The position numbers and the translations under genes were made by a program. From CAZWAP01 sp964632005 (GTDB lineage Bacteria; Planctomycetota; Phycisphaerae; Sedimentisphaerales; Anaerobacaceae), in contig CAZWAP010000014.1 in NCBI GenBank assembly GCA_964632005.1, positions 1 to 54,549 on the forward strand: DNA of 54,549 bases, in the 5' to 3' direction. The notes under the pieces are model-generated. The model was not told the origin of the DNA. It did no database searches and saw only the letters and a list, made by a program, of their open reading frames with translations. Shown one piece after another: positions 43,335 through 51,822 of this stretch (positions are counted from its first letter, which is position 1; every line of letters begins with the position of its first letter).

Positions 43335-44030
43335 TCAACTCTTTTTATCCGTCTTGTCTTTGGTCTTTTTCTTGTCTTTTTCTTGTTCTTCGTGCAGCAC
43401 TTCGTCGATCAGGCCGTACTCTTTGGCCTCATCGGCGGTCATATACCTGTCTCTTTCGGTCTCGGCCTGGATCTTTTCGACGGGCTGGCCCGTGTGCTTG
43501 GCGAGAATGTCGTTTATCATTGCCTTTGCCTTGAGGATTTCCTCGGCCTGGATCTTGACGTCGGCGGCCTGCCCACCGACGCCGCCCCACGGCTGGTGCA
43601 ACATTACCTTGGCGTGGGGCAGCGCATACCGGCTGCCTTTGGTCCCTGCCGCCAGGATCAACGCCGCGCCGGATTGTGCACGGCCGATGCAGTAGGTCGC
43701 CACCGGAGAACCAACAAAACGTATCGTATCATAGATGGCCATTGTGTCGTCAACACTTCCGCCCGGGGAGTTGATGTAGAGGCTGATCTCGCTGTTGCGC
43801 TTGAGGTTGTCGAGGTAGAGCATCTTCATTATGACTTCCGCGGCCCTGGCGTAGGATATTTCCCCGACAAGAAAGACGATGCGGTTGTCCAGCAGCAGGT
43901 CGTCAAGGCTCATCTGGCGGTATCGCTGATACGGGCCGCCCGGCGGGCCGTATTGATCGTATGGCTGATCATACCGGCCGTCGATGAATCCGGGGCCGAT
44001 GATGTGGCTGGTTGGCTGTTCGATAGACAT
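43335..44030 (-). CDS. clpP: ClpP protease subunit with full triad (ClpP2-like)
   Basis: 231 residues. The triad is intact: Ser120 in GRAQSGAALILAA, His145 in VMLHQP and Asp194 in TERDRYMT. SPGGSVDDTMAIYDT and QAEEILKAKAMINDILAKHTGQPVEKI match ClpP. An N-terminal extension of about 38 residues is rich in Gly, Tyr, Pro and Asp (IDGRYDQPYDQYGPPGG), absent from E. coli ClpP, perhaps a propeptide or an axial-pore element. The C-terminus is Lys/Asp/Glu rich. It stands between tig and the Asn-triad clpP in one run. Confidence 0.94.
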   Translation of the reverse strand: MSIEQPTSHIIGPGFIDGRYDQPYDQYGPPGGPYQRYRQMSLDDLLLDNRIVFLVGEISYARAAEVIMKMLYLDNLKRNSEISLYINSPGGSVDDTMAIYDTIRFVGSPVATYCIGRAQSGAALILAAGTKGSRYALPHAKVMLHQPWGGVGGQAADVKIQAEEILKAKAMINDILAKHTGQPVEKIQAETERDRYMTADEAKEYGLIDEVLHEEQEKDKKKTKDKTDKKS

Positions 44031-44124
44031 TCAACGCTTCCTTACCAAGTCAAGTCGCTGCCGGCTTAGCAAATTGCAGAACTCGCCTCGCATCCGGCGT
44101 GGTCTGTTTTATTATCGGATATTT

Positions 44125-45576
44125 TCAGCCCTCCGGTTCATTTTCGGCAGCTTTTTTACATTTTTTCGGCTGTTTCTTGTCCGTCGGTTTGCTGCTTTTG
44201 GCCTTCTTGCTTGTGGATTTCTTGGGCTTCTTGGTCTTTTTTTCCGGTTCGACTTCCGTTATTTTTGCCGATTCGAGCAGTTTGGCGATGCACTTGCTGT
44301 GTCTGAGCTCCACCCTGAACTGCTCCAGGGAGCCGTTTCGGGCCATTTCTTCCCGCATCCGTTCAGGTCTTTGGCCCTGGTGCAGCGCCAGTTCGGCGAT
44401 CCGGCCGTTGACTTCCTCGTCGGTGAGCTCGACATCGAGCTCGTCGGCGACCTTGTCCATAATGAAGAGCTTTCTCAACTGGTCTCTGGCTTGCTCTTCG
44501 CTGCTGGCCCGCAACTGTTCCATCTGCTGGTTGATCTGCTCGGAGGAAAGGCCGCGGACCAGCAGGTTGACATAGAGCCTTTGCAGCAGGGTGGAGGCGT
44601 GTTCGCCGACGATTTCCAGGGGCAGCTCGAAATGCGTGTTTTCCAGGAGGTACTGATATATCTGGTCCTCCATTTCTTTCCGGGTTCGCTGTTCGAGTTC
44701 GTCCTGGAGCCTGTCGCGGATTCTTTCGCGGAGCTCATCGGTGTTTTCGACGCCGAGCCTGTTGAGCAGATCCTGATCGAGATCCGCCGGCTTGAGCCAT
44801 TTGATGTCCTTGATTTCGATGCTGATATCGACCTTCTTGCCGCGGTACTCCTCTTTGAAATACGTCTTTGGCACGTCCACGGTGGTTTGCTTCTTATCCC
44901 CGACCTTGCTGCCGACGAGCAGCTCATCGAGCTGCTCGACCGGAATGGCGCTGACAAACCCGTTGTGGCGGACGTATATCTCGACCTCGCCGAGCCGTTC
45001 GTAGTCCTCGCTATCCTCAGCTTTGATGGCCACCTCGGCGATAACCTGGTCGTTTAGCTGGACAGGTTCATTTTCTCGTGGCGTCCAGATGCCTGAGAGC
45101 CTTTGTATCCGCTCTATCTCCCTGTTGATTTCCTCGTCAGATACCTGCAGCTTTCTCCTGGTGACCGGGATGCCCTCGAGCTCCGGCAGCTCGAATTCGG
45201 GTTTGACGTCGACCTCGAAGTCGAATTTCAAGGGGCCTTCAGCGGGCAGTTCGACGTTTTCAAAGTCGATGTCCGGCTCACTTATGGTCTGTACCTGGTT
45301 GTCCTTGAGCGCCGACTCACTTGCCTCCGCAATCAGTTTGAGCTTGATTTGCTCGCTGGTTTCCTTGCCGAACCTTTTTTCGAGGAGGCGGCGTGGGGCC
45401 CGGCCCCTTCTAAAGCCCGGAACAATCGCTTCTTTGCGGAGCTGCTCGTACTGTTCATCGGTAACGGTCTTTATCGTCTCTTCGGGTATCTCGATGATCA
45501 CCTTTTTCCTGCACGGCCCGGCATCTTCGATTGTTACAGCGTTCTTTGAGGCTACCGCTTTTTCTTCTTCGCCCAT
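44125..45576 (-). CDS. tig: Trigger factor
   Basis: 483 residues, ribosome-bound chaperone and peptidyl-prolyl isomerase. The ribosome-docking signature is GFRRGRAPRRLLEKRFG (about 54-70). The FKBP-like domain (about 160-250) includes DQVIAEVAIKAED and VPKTYFKEEYRGKKVDISIE. The C-terminal helical arms follow. The last about 40 residues are an extra, very basic tail (KKTKKPKKSTSKKAKSSK), not found in E. coli, which may add rRNA contact. Start: ATG at 45576 with GGGAG seven bases upstream; the longer frame to 45618 has no site. The order tig, clpP matches many bacteria; clpX is not next. Confidence 0.95.
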   Translation of the reverse strand: MGEEEKAVASKNAVTIEDAGPCRKKVIIEIPEETIKTVTDEQYEQLRKEAIVPGFRRGRAPRRLLEKRFGKETSEQIKLKLIAEASESALKDNQVQTISEPDIDFENVELPAEGPLKFDFEVDVKPEFELPELEGIPVTRRKLQVSDEEINREIERIQRLSGIWTPRENEPVQLNDQVIAEVAIKAEDSEDYERLGEVEIYVRHNGFVSAIPVEQLDELLVGSKVGDKKQTTVDVPKTYFKEEYRGKKVDISIEIKDIKWLKPADLDQDLLNRLGVENTDELRERIRDRLQDELEQRTRKEMEDQIYQYLLENTHFELPLEIVGEHASTLLQRLYVNLLVRGLSSEQINQQMEQLRASSEEQARDQLRKLFIMDKVADELDVELTDEEVNGRIAELALHQGQRPERMREEMARNGSLEQFRVELRHSKCIAKLLESAKITEVEPEKKTKKPKKSTSKKAKSSKPTDKKQPKKCKKAAENEPEG

Positions 45577-45964
45577 TTCGGTGCTCCCAACAGGGTTTCT
45601 GCCAGAGGGCAGATACATCGGCGGGGCGACCTCGAAGCCCAGGTGCCCAGCGGGTATTGCCCCGCCGGTACTTCTCTTTTATATCTTGATACCGTTCGAG
45701 ATTTCCAATTTCACGCCCGGCGCCCAGACCGACAGACGCCCTTTCCAACGAAATCAGCTCGTAGCAGCGACCAATCGTAAACAAAAAAGGCCTCAGGGAG
45801 CTAACGTCCCTTAGCCCAGGCCCCTTCAGGTTCCGGCTTACCGGTTGAAAGCCTCAGACATATCGGAGACCAACGCCAAACTATGCTTAGCCGGTATCTC
45901 ACCGATACTATGTATGGTCCACAACGAACGAGACTTGCGGGCCCATCGCCCGGAAAACCATACA
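45577..45964. other. Intergenic region between tig and tRNA-Gly
   Basis: Apart from the terminator at 45782-45823 nothing definite is seen. The 140 bases between tRNA and terminator contain a small hairpin (CGGT/ACCG) and could belong to the tRNA transcript or a small RNA ending at the terminator. Confidence 0.4.
45782..45823 (-). terminator. Intrinsic terminator downstream of tRNA-Gly(GCC)
   Basis: On the minus strand GGCCT, an inner pair GGGA/TCCC around CGTTAGC, then AGGCC and a run of six T. It would stop the tRNA-Gly transcript before tig. Confidence 0.78.
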
Positions 45965-46035
45965 GCGGGTGATGGGATTTGAACCCACGACATTCACGTT
46001 GGCAACGTGACGCTCTACCACTGAGCTACACCCGC
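45965..46035 (-). tRNA. tRNA-Gly (anticodon GCC)
   Basis: 71 bases. The acceptor stem GCGGGTG pairs with CACCCGC. The D arm is GCTC/GAGC, the anticodon stem is CACGT/ACGTG with loop TGCCA plus flanking bases (anticodon GCC, reading GGC and GGU), and the T loop is TTCAAAT. CCA is not encoded. It is the second tRNA-Gly in the window. Confidence 0.96.
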
Positions 46036-46050
46036 GCAAACGACGTTGTC

Positions 46051-46078
46051 AGTATAGTCGTCCGCGTGGGGCTTGCAA
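46051..46078 (-). promoter_or_regulatory. Promoter for tRNA-Gly(GCC)
   Basis: Minus-strand TTGCAA (46078-46073) and TATACT (46056-46051), spacer 16, 15 bases upstream of the tRNA. Confidence 0.68.
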
Positions 46079-46179
46079 GGGTTTTTTGGCAAAAATTGCC
46101 GCCTTGTGGTATAATGTTGCCCGGGGCAGGGCCCCGGCAAGGCTGGTCAGGTCGAGGGATCAAGAAAGGGGGCTTCGAG

Positions 46180-47094
46180 ATGTCCAGAAGATACCCAGGG
46201 ATGTCGAGGCAGCGGAGGTATACGGTTTTCGTGAACGTGCTGCCCGGGGCCGCTGCGCTGGCGATCTGGGCTATCCTTGGGCTCGGCGCGTTTCTGCCTT
46301 GCACAGGTTGTGCTGATGCGGGCGATGATCCGGATAAGCGCGTTGGTCGGTCAGCCGATCCCGACCAGGGCGCCGCAGAGGAGCCGAACGACCCGAAGGC
46401 TTTTCGGCCGAAGCACAGGCACCGGGCGTTCAAAGAGCGGGTTGAAGAGCGAGAGAGGATGGTCCGCACGCAAATCCAGGCACGCCGGGTCAGAGACCCA
46501 AATGTTCTGCGGGCGATGCGGATCGTGCCCCGGCATATGTTTGTTCCGCCTGGGGTAAGGCGCCAAGCCTACAATGATTACCCGCTGCCGATAGGTCAGG
46601 GCCAGACGATCAGCCAGCCCTACATAGTGGGCTTTATGACCGAGGCGCTCGGGCTCGATCCGAACTCGAGGGTTTTGGAGATCGGGACGGGCTCCGGCTA
46701 CCAGGCCGCTGTCTGCGCCGAGATCGCGCGGGAGGTCTATACGATAGAGATCGTCCCGGAGCTGGCGAGGAGGGCTACGGCGGTGCTCAAGGAGCTCGGG
46801 TACAGCAACGTATTTGTAAAGGCCGGCGATGGCTACTTCGGCTGGCCGGAAAAAGGCCCCTTCGACGCGATCATCGGGACCGCCGCGGCCGGGCGGATAC
46901 CTGGACCGTTGCTGGAGCAGCTCAAACTCGGCGGCAGGATGATACTGCCGGTAGAAGGACGGCTTGGATTGCAGTATCTGGTCTTGGTCACCAAGGACAA
47001 CCAGGGCAGGATCAGCAAAAGGAACGTAATGCCCGTCCGGTTTGTACCGATGACCGGCCGGGTACAACAGCCGGATAAGAAACCGAACAAGTGA
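46180..47094 (+). CDS. pcm: Protein-L-isoaspartate O-methyltransferase, exported form
   Basis: 304 residues; repairs isoaspartyl damage in proteins by SAM-dependent methylation. The catalytic part starts near residue 95: RERMVRTQIQARRVRDPNVL, VPRHMFVPP, DYPLPIGQGQTISQPYIVGFM, the SAM loop VLEIGTGSGYQAAVCAEIAR and RMILPV. Before it is a basic start, a hydrophobic segment (LPGAAALAIWAILGLGAFLP) and CTGC, then an acidic linker, so the enzyme is probably exported or membrane-tethered; the lipobox is imperfect. Start: ATG at 46180 with AAGGGGG seven bases upstream. The frame runs on upstream into the tRNA and is not used there. Confidence 0.92.
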   Translation: MSRRYPGMSRQRRYTVFVNVLPGAAALAIWAILGLGAFLPCTGCADAGDDPDKRVGRSADPDQGAAEEPNDPKAFRPKHRHRAFKERVEERERMVRTQIQARRVRDPNVLRAMRIVPRHMFVPPGVRRQAYNDYPLPIGQGQTISQPYIVGFMTEALGLDPNSRVLEIGTGSGYQAAVCAEIAREVYTIEIVPELARRATAVLKELGYSNVFVKAGDGYFGWPEKGPFDAIIGTAAAGRIPGPLLEQLKLGGRMILPVEGRLGLQYLVLVTKDNQGRISKRNVMPVRFVPMTGRVQQPDKKPNK

Positions 47095-47199
47095 GCCATC
47101 TGCGCCTGGCGGCCCGGAGGTTGTCCGGCGAGATGACCTGCACCCTGAGATCTCGGTGCCCGCAAGCCCTCGCTCGGCCGCGGCAAGCCGTCGGTGCCT

Positions 47200-47544
47200 T
47201 TAGCAGGTCAGGTGGAGGGCCGCTGCGACGTTTGCACCGGTCTTGGTCAGTGCATTGAACCGCTCGACGGCCTGGGGCGTGGGCGCTGTTTCGAGCTTGA
47301 TATCCTGCTCTTGGAGCGCCTTCCGCGTTTCCCGGGATACCTTCATCATTCCATAGGCCCCGCAGCCGACCACGAGGACCGAGGGTTTTTCCGTGATTAC
47401 GGGCTCGAGATCGGCCGGGCACAGGCGATGGCCCTGGATTCGCCGCCAGTGGTCCTCGATCGAATCTCCGATTATGAGGACATCGCTGTCGTACCGGGCG
47501 CCGTTGATGACAATTTCGCCGAATTCGTAGGAATCAATATGCAT
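47200..47544 (-). CDS. Mth938-like domain protein
   Basis: 114 residues matching the Mth938/AAMDC (DUF498) domain: IDSYEFGEIVINGARYDSDVLI, PSVLVVGCGAYGMMKVSRET and a C-terminal TPQAVERFNALTKTGANVAAALHLTC. The family has a deep pocket and no established biochemical role in bacteria; some members relate to respiratory complex assembly. The ATG at 47544 has GAGTGG upstream; an earlier start at 47559 lacks a site. It converges on pcm and has its own promoter. Confidence 0.88.
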   Translation of the reverse strand: MHIDSYEFGEIVINGARYDSDVLIIGDSIEDHWRRIQGHRLCPADLEPVITEKPSVLVVGCGAYGMMKVSRETRKALQEQDIKLETAPTPQAVERFNALTKTGANVAAALHLTC

Positions 47545-47584
47545 AGTATCCACTCGCATCCGTACCGAACAACGCTCTGCATTT

Positions 47585-47614
47585 ATTATAGAGACGGTAC
47601 AGACACAAGCTCAA
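47585..47614 (-). promoter_or_regulatory. Promoter of the Mth938-like gene
   Basis: Minus-strand TTGAGC (47614-47609) and a perfect TATAAT (47590-47585), spacer 18, about 40 bases upstream of the ATG. Confidence 0.65.
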
Positions 47615-48060
47615 GAGGCAAGGCTCTCTGGGAAAAGTGGCGGTGGTCGGGCAGGACAGGGCTAATCCTGCAAGCAGGAGCGTCGGCCGGTATGAGCGGG
47701 GTAGCGCGGCGCATAAAAAAGAGTGGGCTGAGGTGCGGAGGAGAGGGGAGCCGAGAACATCCCCAGCCCACGGTTCTCGGCTTTGCTTATAATACGCATA
47801 CCAGATCGGCGGTGTTCATCGCAAGGATAAAAAATTCAAGAAATTGCGGCCCTCTCACCCAGGTCGCCCTGGCAGAGCCGGTTTGGCGGGCGATAGCGGG
47901 GTCTTTGGGGAATTTCCGCAATATTTCCCGGACGATGGGCGTCTAAACTAATAGTGCAGAGCTGGTTGTGGGGTCGGGCGGTGCGCCCCGGCGCGCAAAA
48001 GCGGGCGGCGTTTGGTTGGGCCGGTCTCACAACGGGATGGAGCCTGAAAGGGTTGTCACT
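47615..48060. other. Intergenic region, nothing definite
   Basis: About 445 bases before the next plus-strand gene. A TATAAT-like stretch on the plus strand near 47788 lacks a good -35. No RNA gene or repeat recognised. Confidence 0.35.
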
Positions 48061-48429
48061 ATGATAGAGTTCAACAACGAAACCACCGGTGAGGCGAGAA
48101 AATCGGCGGCTGTCGGACGTCGTGCGCTGCCGGCCTTTAGATATGAGAACGGCTACACGTTCTCGGCCACGGATCTGGGCAATAACGGGGTCAAGATCGA
48201 ACTGTACCACGAGAACGATGTGGCTGCTGCGATCATACTTCCGCCCCGGACGGTTGCCAAGTGCGGCAAGTGGCTGCTGGGGACGCTCGGCCAGGACAAG
48301 CACGGTCTGCCGGACGGCTTCTGCGACATCCTGAAAAGGTTAAGCAAACACGAGGGCATAGAAAAGTCGCTCAGGCGGGGTGATAAGAAGACCATCAAAG
48401 AGGCTCTCAAGGCGTTGCGAAGCTCATAG
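48061..48429 (+). CDS. Unknown small protein
   Basis: 122 residues, not recognised. An N-terminal half likely rich in beta strands (YENGYTFSATDLGNNGVKIE, DVAAAIILPP) is followed by a helical, basic C-terminal half (GFCDILKRLSKHEGIEKSLR, KKTIKEALKALRSS). No signal peptide or membrane segment. Start: ATG at 48061 with GAAAGGG upstream; a frame start at 47968 is less likely. Codon use looks like that of its neighbours. Confidence 0.7.
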   Translation: MIEFNNETTGEARKSAAVGRRALPAFRYENGYTFSATDLGNNGVKIELYHENDVAAAIILPPRTVAKCGKWLLGTLGQDKHGLPDGFCDILKRLSKHEGIEKSLRRGDKKTIKEALKALRSS

Positions 48430-48624
48430 GGGCCGTCCCTCCTAATATACCGCATCCGGCGGCGCGGACATTCCGGCCGAGCCGCTACGCTCCCTGTGTA
48501 CGCTTGCCAGGGGGCCGACGCGAAGATTGCGCTGGACTGACCAGTCCATCGGACGGATAATTACCCCCACGAAGAACTCCTATAGCAATGAAGCCGAAAA
48601 CGCCCTGTCTCGAGGGAAACGATT

Positions 48625-49023
48625 ATGAAAAGCGGATGCGTTACAATCTTGCTGGTGGCGGTGGTGGTATGTGCTGGAGGTCTTGCGGCTCGGCGGGATT
48701 CTGCCGGGTCGGTCGGTAGTGCGGGCATCAGGTGGGAGTACGGCGTGTTTCGCATCGGCGGGCGTTACCCCTACGAATGGCAGGACGCGAGCGGACGGAC
48801 CTACGGACGCACCGTTGAGCTCTTTTTGGAAAAAATGGGCCTCTCGGCCGTCGAAGCGAAGCTGCGCAGCAGGAAGGATGCTCCGATCAGCACTCTGGAG
48901 TATACCGCCGAGCTTGAGCTGCTGAACCATCTGGGTGCTCAGGGCTGGGAGCTTGTGGTTCTGGCTGACAGGGGCCCGGCGGGTATCCCCAACCGGACGT
49001 TCTGGTTCAAGAGGCCTATGTGA
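48625..49023 (+). CDS. Small exported protein, DUF4177-like
   Basis: 132 residues. Signal peptide MKSGCVTILLVAVVVCAGGLAA. The mature part has the pattern WEYGVFR near residue 37 and LNHLGAQGWELVVL near 103-116, followed by FWFKRP, which resembles the DUF4177 domain (Y-x-hydrophobic at the start, LNxLGxxGWELV, then FKR). Function of the family is unknown. The gene stands alone between an unknown gene and a methyltransferase. Confidence 0.72.
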   Translation: MKSGCVTILLVAVVVCAGGLAARRDSAGSVGSAGIRWEYGVFRIGGRYPYEWQDASGRTYGRTVELFLEKMGLSAVEAKLRSRKDAPISTLEYTAELELLNHLGAQGWELVVLADRGPAGIPNRTFWFKRPM

Positions 49024-49234
49024 AGCCATACCCCCCTGGGGCAACTCTGGTCGATGGGTGAGCTCGAGCCTGCCCTGGTAGCCGTCGCGGGTCTGTCAGG
49101 TTGCCTCGAAGAGGAGGAAAGGTGCGATTGCGCGAGTCGGTTTTCTGGCTTGGGGGCCGGCAGGGTCTGGGGCCCGGCAGGTAGATAATCAGGTCTATGT
49201 GGGATTGATGCGAGGTACGAAGGGCTGAGAGCCG

Positions 49235-49906
49235 ATGAGGGATGACCCGACCAATCTGGTCGACCACCCGCCGGCATATTATGAGAACCCGAGAAGGGAT
49301 ATGCTCGAGTATGTCCCCGATGGCGTTCGCAGGAGCCTGGAGTTTGGATGCGGGTTCGGTGGATTTTCGGCGCTGCTGAAGGACAAGTTCGGCGCCGAGT
49401 GCTGGGCGGTTGAGAAGGACCCGACAGCGGCCCGGCAGGCCGCGAAGCGCCTGCACAAGGTGATAACCGGTGATGCTGCGAGCTGCGTTGATGTATTGCC
49501 GGAGAACTATTTCGATTGCGTAATCTGCCTGGACGTTCTCGAGCACCTTGCAGACCCCTATTCGTTGCTGTGCTCGGTCAAGGCGAAGCTCAGCAGGGGG
49601 GGCGTGGTAGTCGCATCTGTTCCGAATATCCGATACTACCGGGTGCTCGCGGAGCTTGTACTGCACGGCAACTGGGGCTACAAAGACCACGGCGTGCTGG
49701 ACAAGACGCACCTGAGGTTTTTTACGCGCAAGAGCATTGCCAAGATGTTCAGGCAGTTAGGTTTTCAGATTCTCAAGCTCGAAGGAATCCACCCGACGTC
49801 GAGCCGGACCTACAAAGTCCTGAACACGCTTTTGCTCGGCGGGCTTTCCGACGCCAGGTACAAGCACTTTGCCGTGGTTGCCAGGCCCGTGCTTGATAGC
49901 CGGTGA
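49235..49906 (+). CDS. Class I SAM-dependent methyltransferase
   Basis: 223 residues. The SAM loop is SLEFGCGFGGFSALLKDKFG, followed by ECWAVEKDPTAARQA, VLPENYFDCVICLDVLEHLADP (motif post I) and SRGGVVVASVPNIRYYRVL. The C-terminal HGVLDKTHLRFFTRKSIAKM with MFRQLGFQI is typical of methyltransferases found in glycan gene clusters (Methyltransf_23-like). Its neighbours on the other strand are nucleotide-sugar genes, so a sugar or glycan substrate is plausible, but this is inference. Confidence 0.9.
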   Translation: MRDDPTNLVDHPPAYYENPRRDMLEYVPDGVRRSLEFGCGFGGFSALLKDKFGAECWAVEKDPTAARQAAKRLHKVITGDAASCVDVLPENYFDCVICLDVLEHLADPYSLLCSVKAKLSRGGVVVASVPNIRYYRVLAELVLHGNWGYKDHGVLDKTHLRFFTRKSIAKMFRQLGFQILKLEGIHPTSSRTYKVLNTLLLGGLSDARYKHFAVVARPVLDSR

Positions 49907-49947
49907 GAGGGAACTTTGGGAGCTCCGATGCGGCTGGACCTGCATCG

Positions 49948-51729
49948 TTATCGCTCGGGGATCTCGTAGAGGATCATACCTTCGCCCTCGGCGACGACCG
50001 GCAGGGAGAGTCTCCAGTCGGCGGGCGTCAGCACGTCGGTGACGGCGAATTTCTCCCTTATCTGCTGCCAGCCGGAAACGGTTCGCCGTTCCCAGAGGTC
50101 ACGATACAACTGGGGGAGGATTTCATAGTGTTGGAAACCTTCCGGCGGCGGCCGCAGCAAGTCTATTCCGTAGATTTGCCGCAGGATTCGGTCGAACGTT
50201 TCCGCGGACTCCGGGGCATAGGCAAAGCAGTTCGGCGAGGCCATATCGAACAGTATCGGTCGTCTCGTTTTCAGCTGGATCCGCCCGGCATAATGGGTGG
50301 TCAACAGCAGGCCCGGGCGTTCGGCAATGGCCCTGTAGAAGGAGCTATTCGTCCGGTCGTTCATATCCTGTGGGTTGAAGATGAAGTGCCTGCGGTAGTC
50401 TTCCCGGGGCAGGTTCATCGCCAGGAACGCGACGAGAAAGACCGCCATCAGTGTCGCGTAACCGGGCTTATGCTGCCTGAGTTGTGGCTGGTAAGTTGGC
50501 CTCCAGCCGTATTTCTTGGCCGCCAGAAATGCAATCCACGACAACATCAACGCGAAGGTTACGGCCTGGGCCTCGTCGTGGCGGGCGAAGAACGAACCGA
50601 CCAGGAAAAGCAGGAAGAAGTTGTAGTTGGCCACGTAGGCCCTGTGCGGCGGGCAGGTCAAGACGCCTAACAGGCAAGGCACTAATACGATGTTGTTGAA
50701 GTTGATATACCTGCCAGGCATAAGAATGAGCAGGAAGGAAGGGATTTTTTCCTGGGGCAGCTGGGTGAGCAGCCCGAGCGACAGCGACAGCACGCCCGAT
50801 AGTAGAATCGCCCTGAACAGCAGGGCCAGGGTGCGTTTTTCCCGGAATATCTTCAGGCAGCACAGGGCCAGCAGAATACTGTATCCACAGTAGAGGAGCC
50901 CGCACGGGATATGGTAGTTTGGCAGCCCCGTGCACCAGAACATCGGCCTTCTGTGCGAGTCCCAGTACCGGAGGTAAGCATCGAGGAACTTCTCCTTGAT
51001 CTGGGGGTCGATTGTCGGTAAGGCTTGCATCAGGTGCAGTTGATAGGCCGCGCTGCAGGCGGCCACGAGCAGGCCGGCCAAAAGATACGGGTAGTGCGCC
51101 CGGAGGGCCTTTTTCACAAGGCCCGGCTCGATGAGAGCTGAGAGCGTGACGATGAAGAAGACCCACGTGCCGACGGACGGATGCACCGCCGGCGCCAGGC
51201 CCAGGCAGAAAAGGCCCGCCCGGCAGGCCCCTGCAGCGAGCAGGGCGACCGCCAGCACGGCAAAGGAAAGCCCGAGGATCCCGTAGGTGTGGGGCTGGCC
51301 GAGCAGCCATATCGTATAGATTACACCGTCGCCAACGTACTTGGCGAAGTAGACGAGCACGACGCCCAGAACCGAGATGGGCACATTTCTATTGAGCGCG
51401 TATATCAGGGTAGCAATCGCCTGGAAGGATACCATCCCTAACAACCCGGAAATCAAGACCGAGAGGGTTTTCTCCGGTACGCCTGCGGCCAGCAACAGGG
51501 CGCTGATGTGGTTTATTATGGTGAAGACCTTGATATGGTAAAAATAGAACGGGTTGTCCGGCGGATAATTGACTATTCCTGCGAGCACCTGTGCGGTTTC
51601 GACGGTGACCTGCCAGGTGGCATTGGACAGACCCAGGATAAATCCGGCCGAGCCGGCCAGAAGCAGCATGATCGCGAGGGGATGGGACCTGATCAATTCA
51701 CGGATCCTGCCGGCCATAATGTGCATCAT
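49948..51729 (-). CDS. Large polytopic membrane protein, possible glycan-related
   Basis: 593 residues with about 11-13 membrane segments up to about residue 430 (for example LAIMLLLAGSAGFILGL, LGVVLVYFAKYVGDGVIYTI, LCCLKIFREKRTLALL, GYATLMAVFLVAFLAMNL). A soluble C-terminal domain of about 150 residues follows (FYRAIAERPGLLLTTHYAGR, LSLPVVAEGEGMILYEIPER). The architecture resembles GT-C type or DUF6798-like membrane proteins, in which early loop Asp/His/Glu matter. No clear catalytic motif is seen. It follows an hddC-like and an fcl-like gene in the same direction, which supports a surface-glycan role. An ATG at 51717 is also possible. Confidence 0.8.
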   Translation of the reverse strand: MMHIMAGRIRELIRSHPLAIMLLLAGSAGFILGLSNATWQVTVETAQVLAGIVNYPPDNPFYFYHIKVFTIINHISALLLAAGVPEKTLSVLISGLLGMVSFQAIATLIYALNRNVPISVLGVVLVYFAKYVGDGVIYTIWLLGQPHTYGILGLSFAVLAVALLAAGACRAGLFCLGLAPAVHPSVGTWVFFIVTLSALIEPGLVKKALRAHYPYLLAGLLVAACSAAYQLHLMQALPTIDPQIKEKFLDAYLRYWDSHRRPMFWCTGLPNYHIPCGLLYCGYSILLALCCLKIFREKRTLALLFRAILLSGVLSLSLGLLTQLPQEKIPSFLLILMPGRYINFNNIVLVPCLLGVLTCPPHRAYVANYNFFLLFLVGSFFARHDEAQAVTFALMLSWIAFLAAKKYGWRPTYQPQLRQHKPGYATLMAVFLVAFLAMNLPREDYRRHFIFNPQDMNDRTNSSFYRAIAERPGLLLTTHYAGRIQLKTRRPILFDMASPNCFAYAPESAETFDRILRQIYGIDLLRPPPEGFQHYEILPQLYRDLWERRTVSGWQQIREKFAVTDVLTPADWRLSLPVVAEGEGMILYEIPER

Positions 51730-51822
51730 AAAATCCTATTGTTATTTTTTCATGATATGTTGAGGTTGCTCGGAGCTTCCTACTCGTTTCTAAAAGACGC
51801 AGATACCCGATAAGAGCACCTG

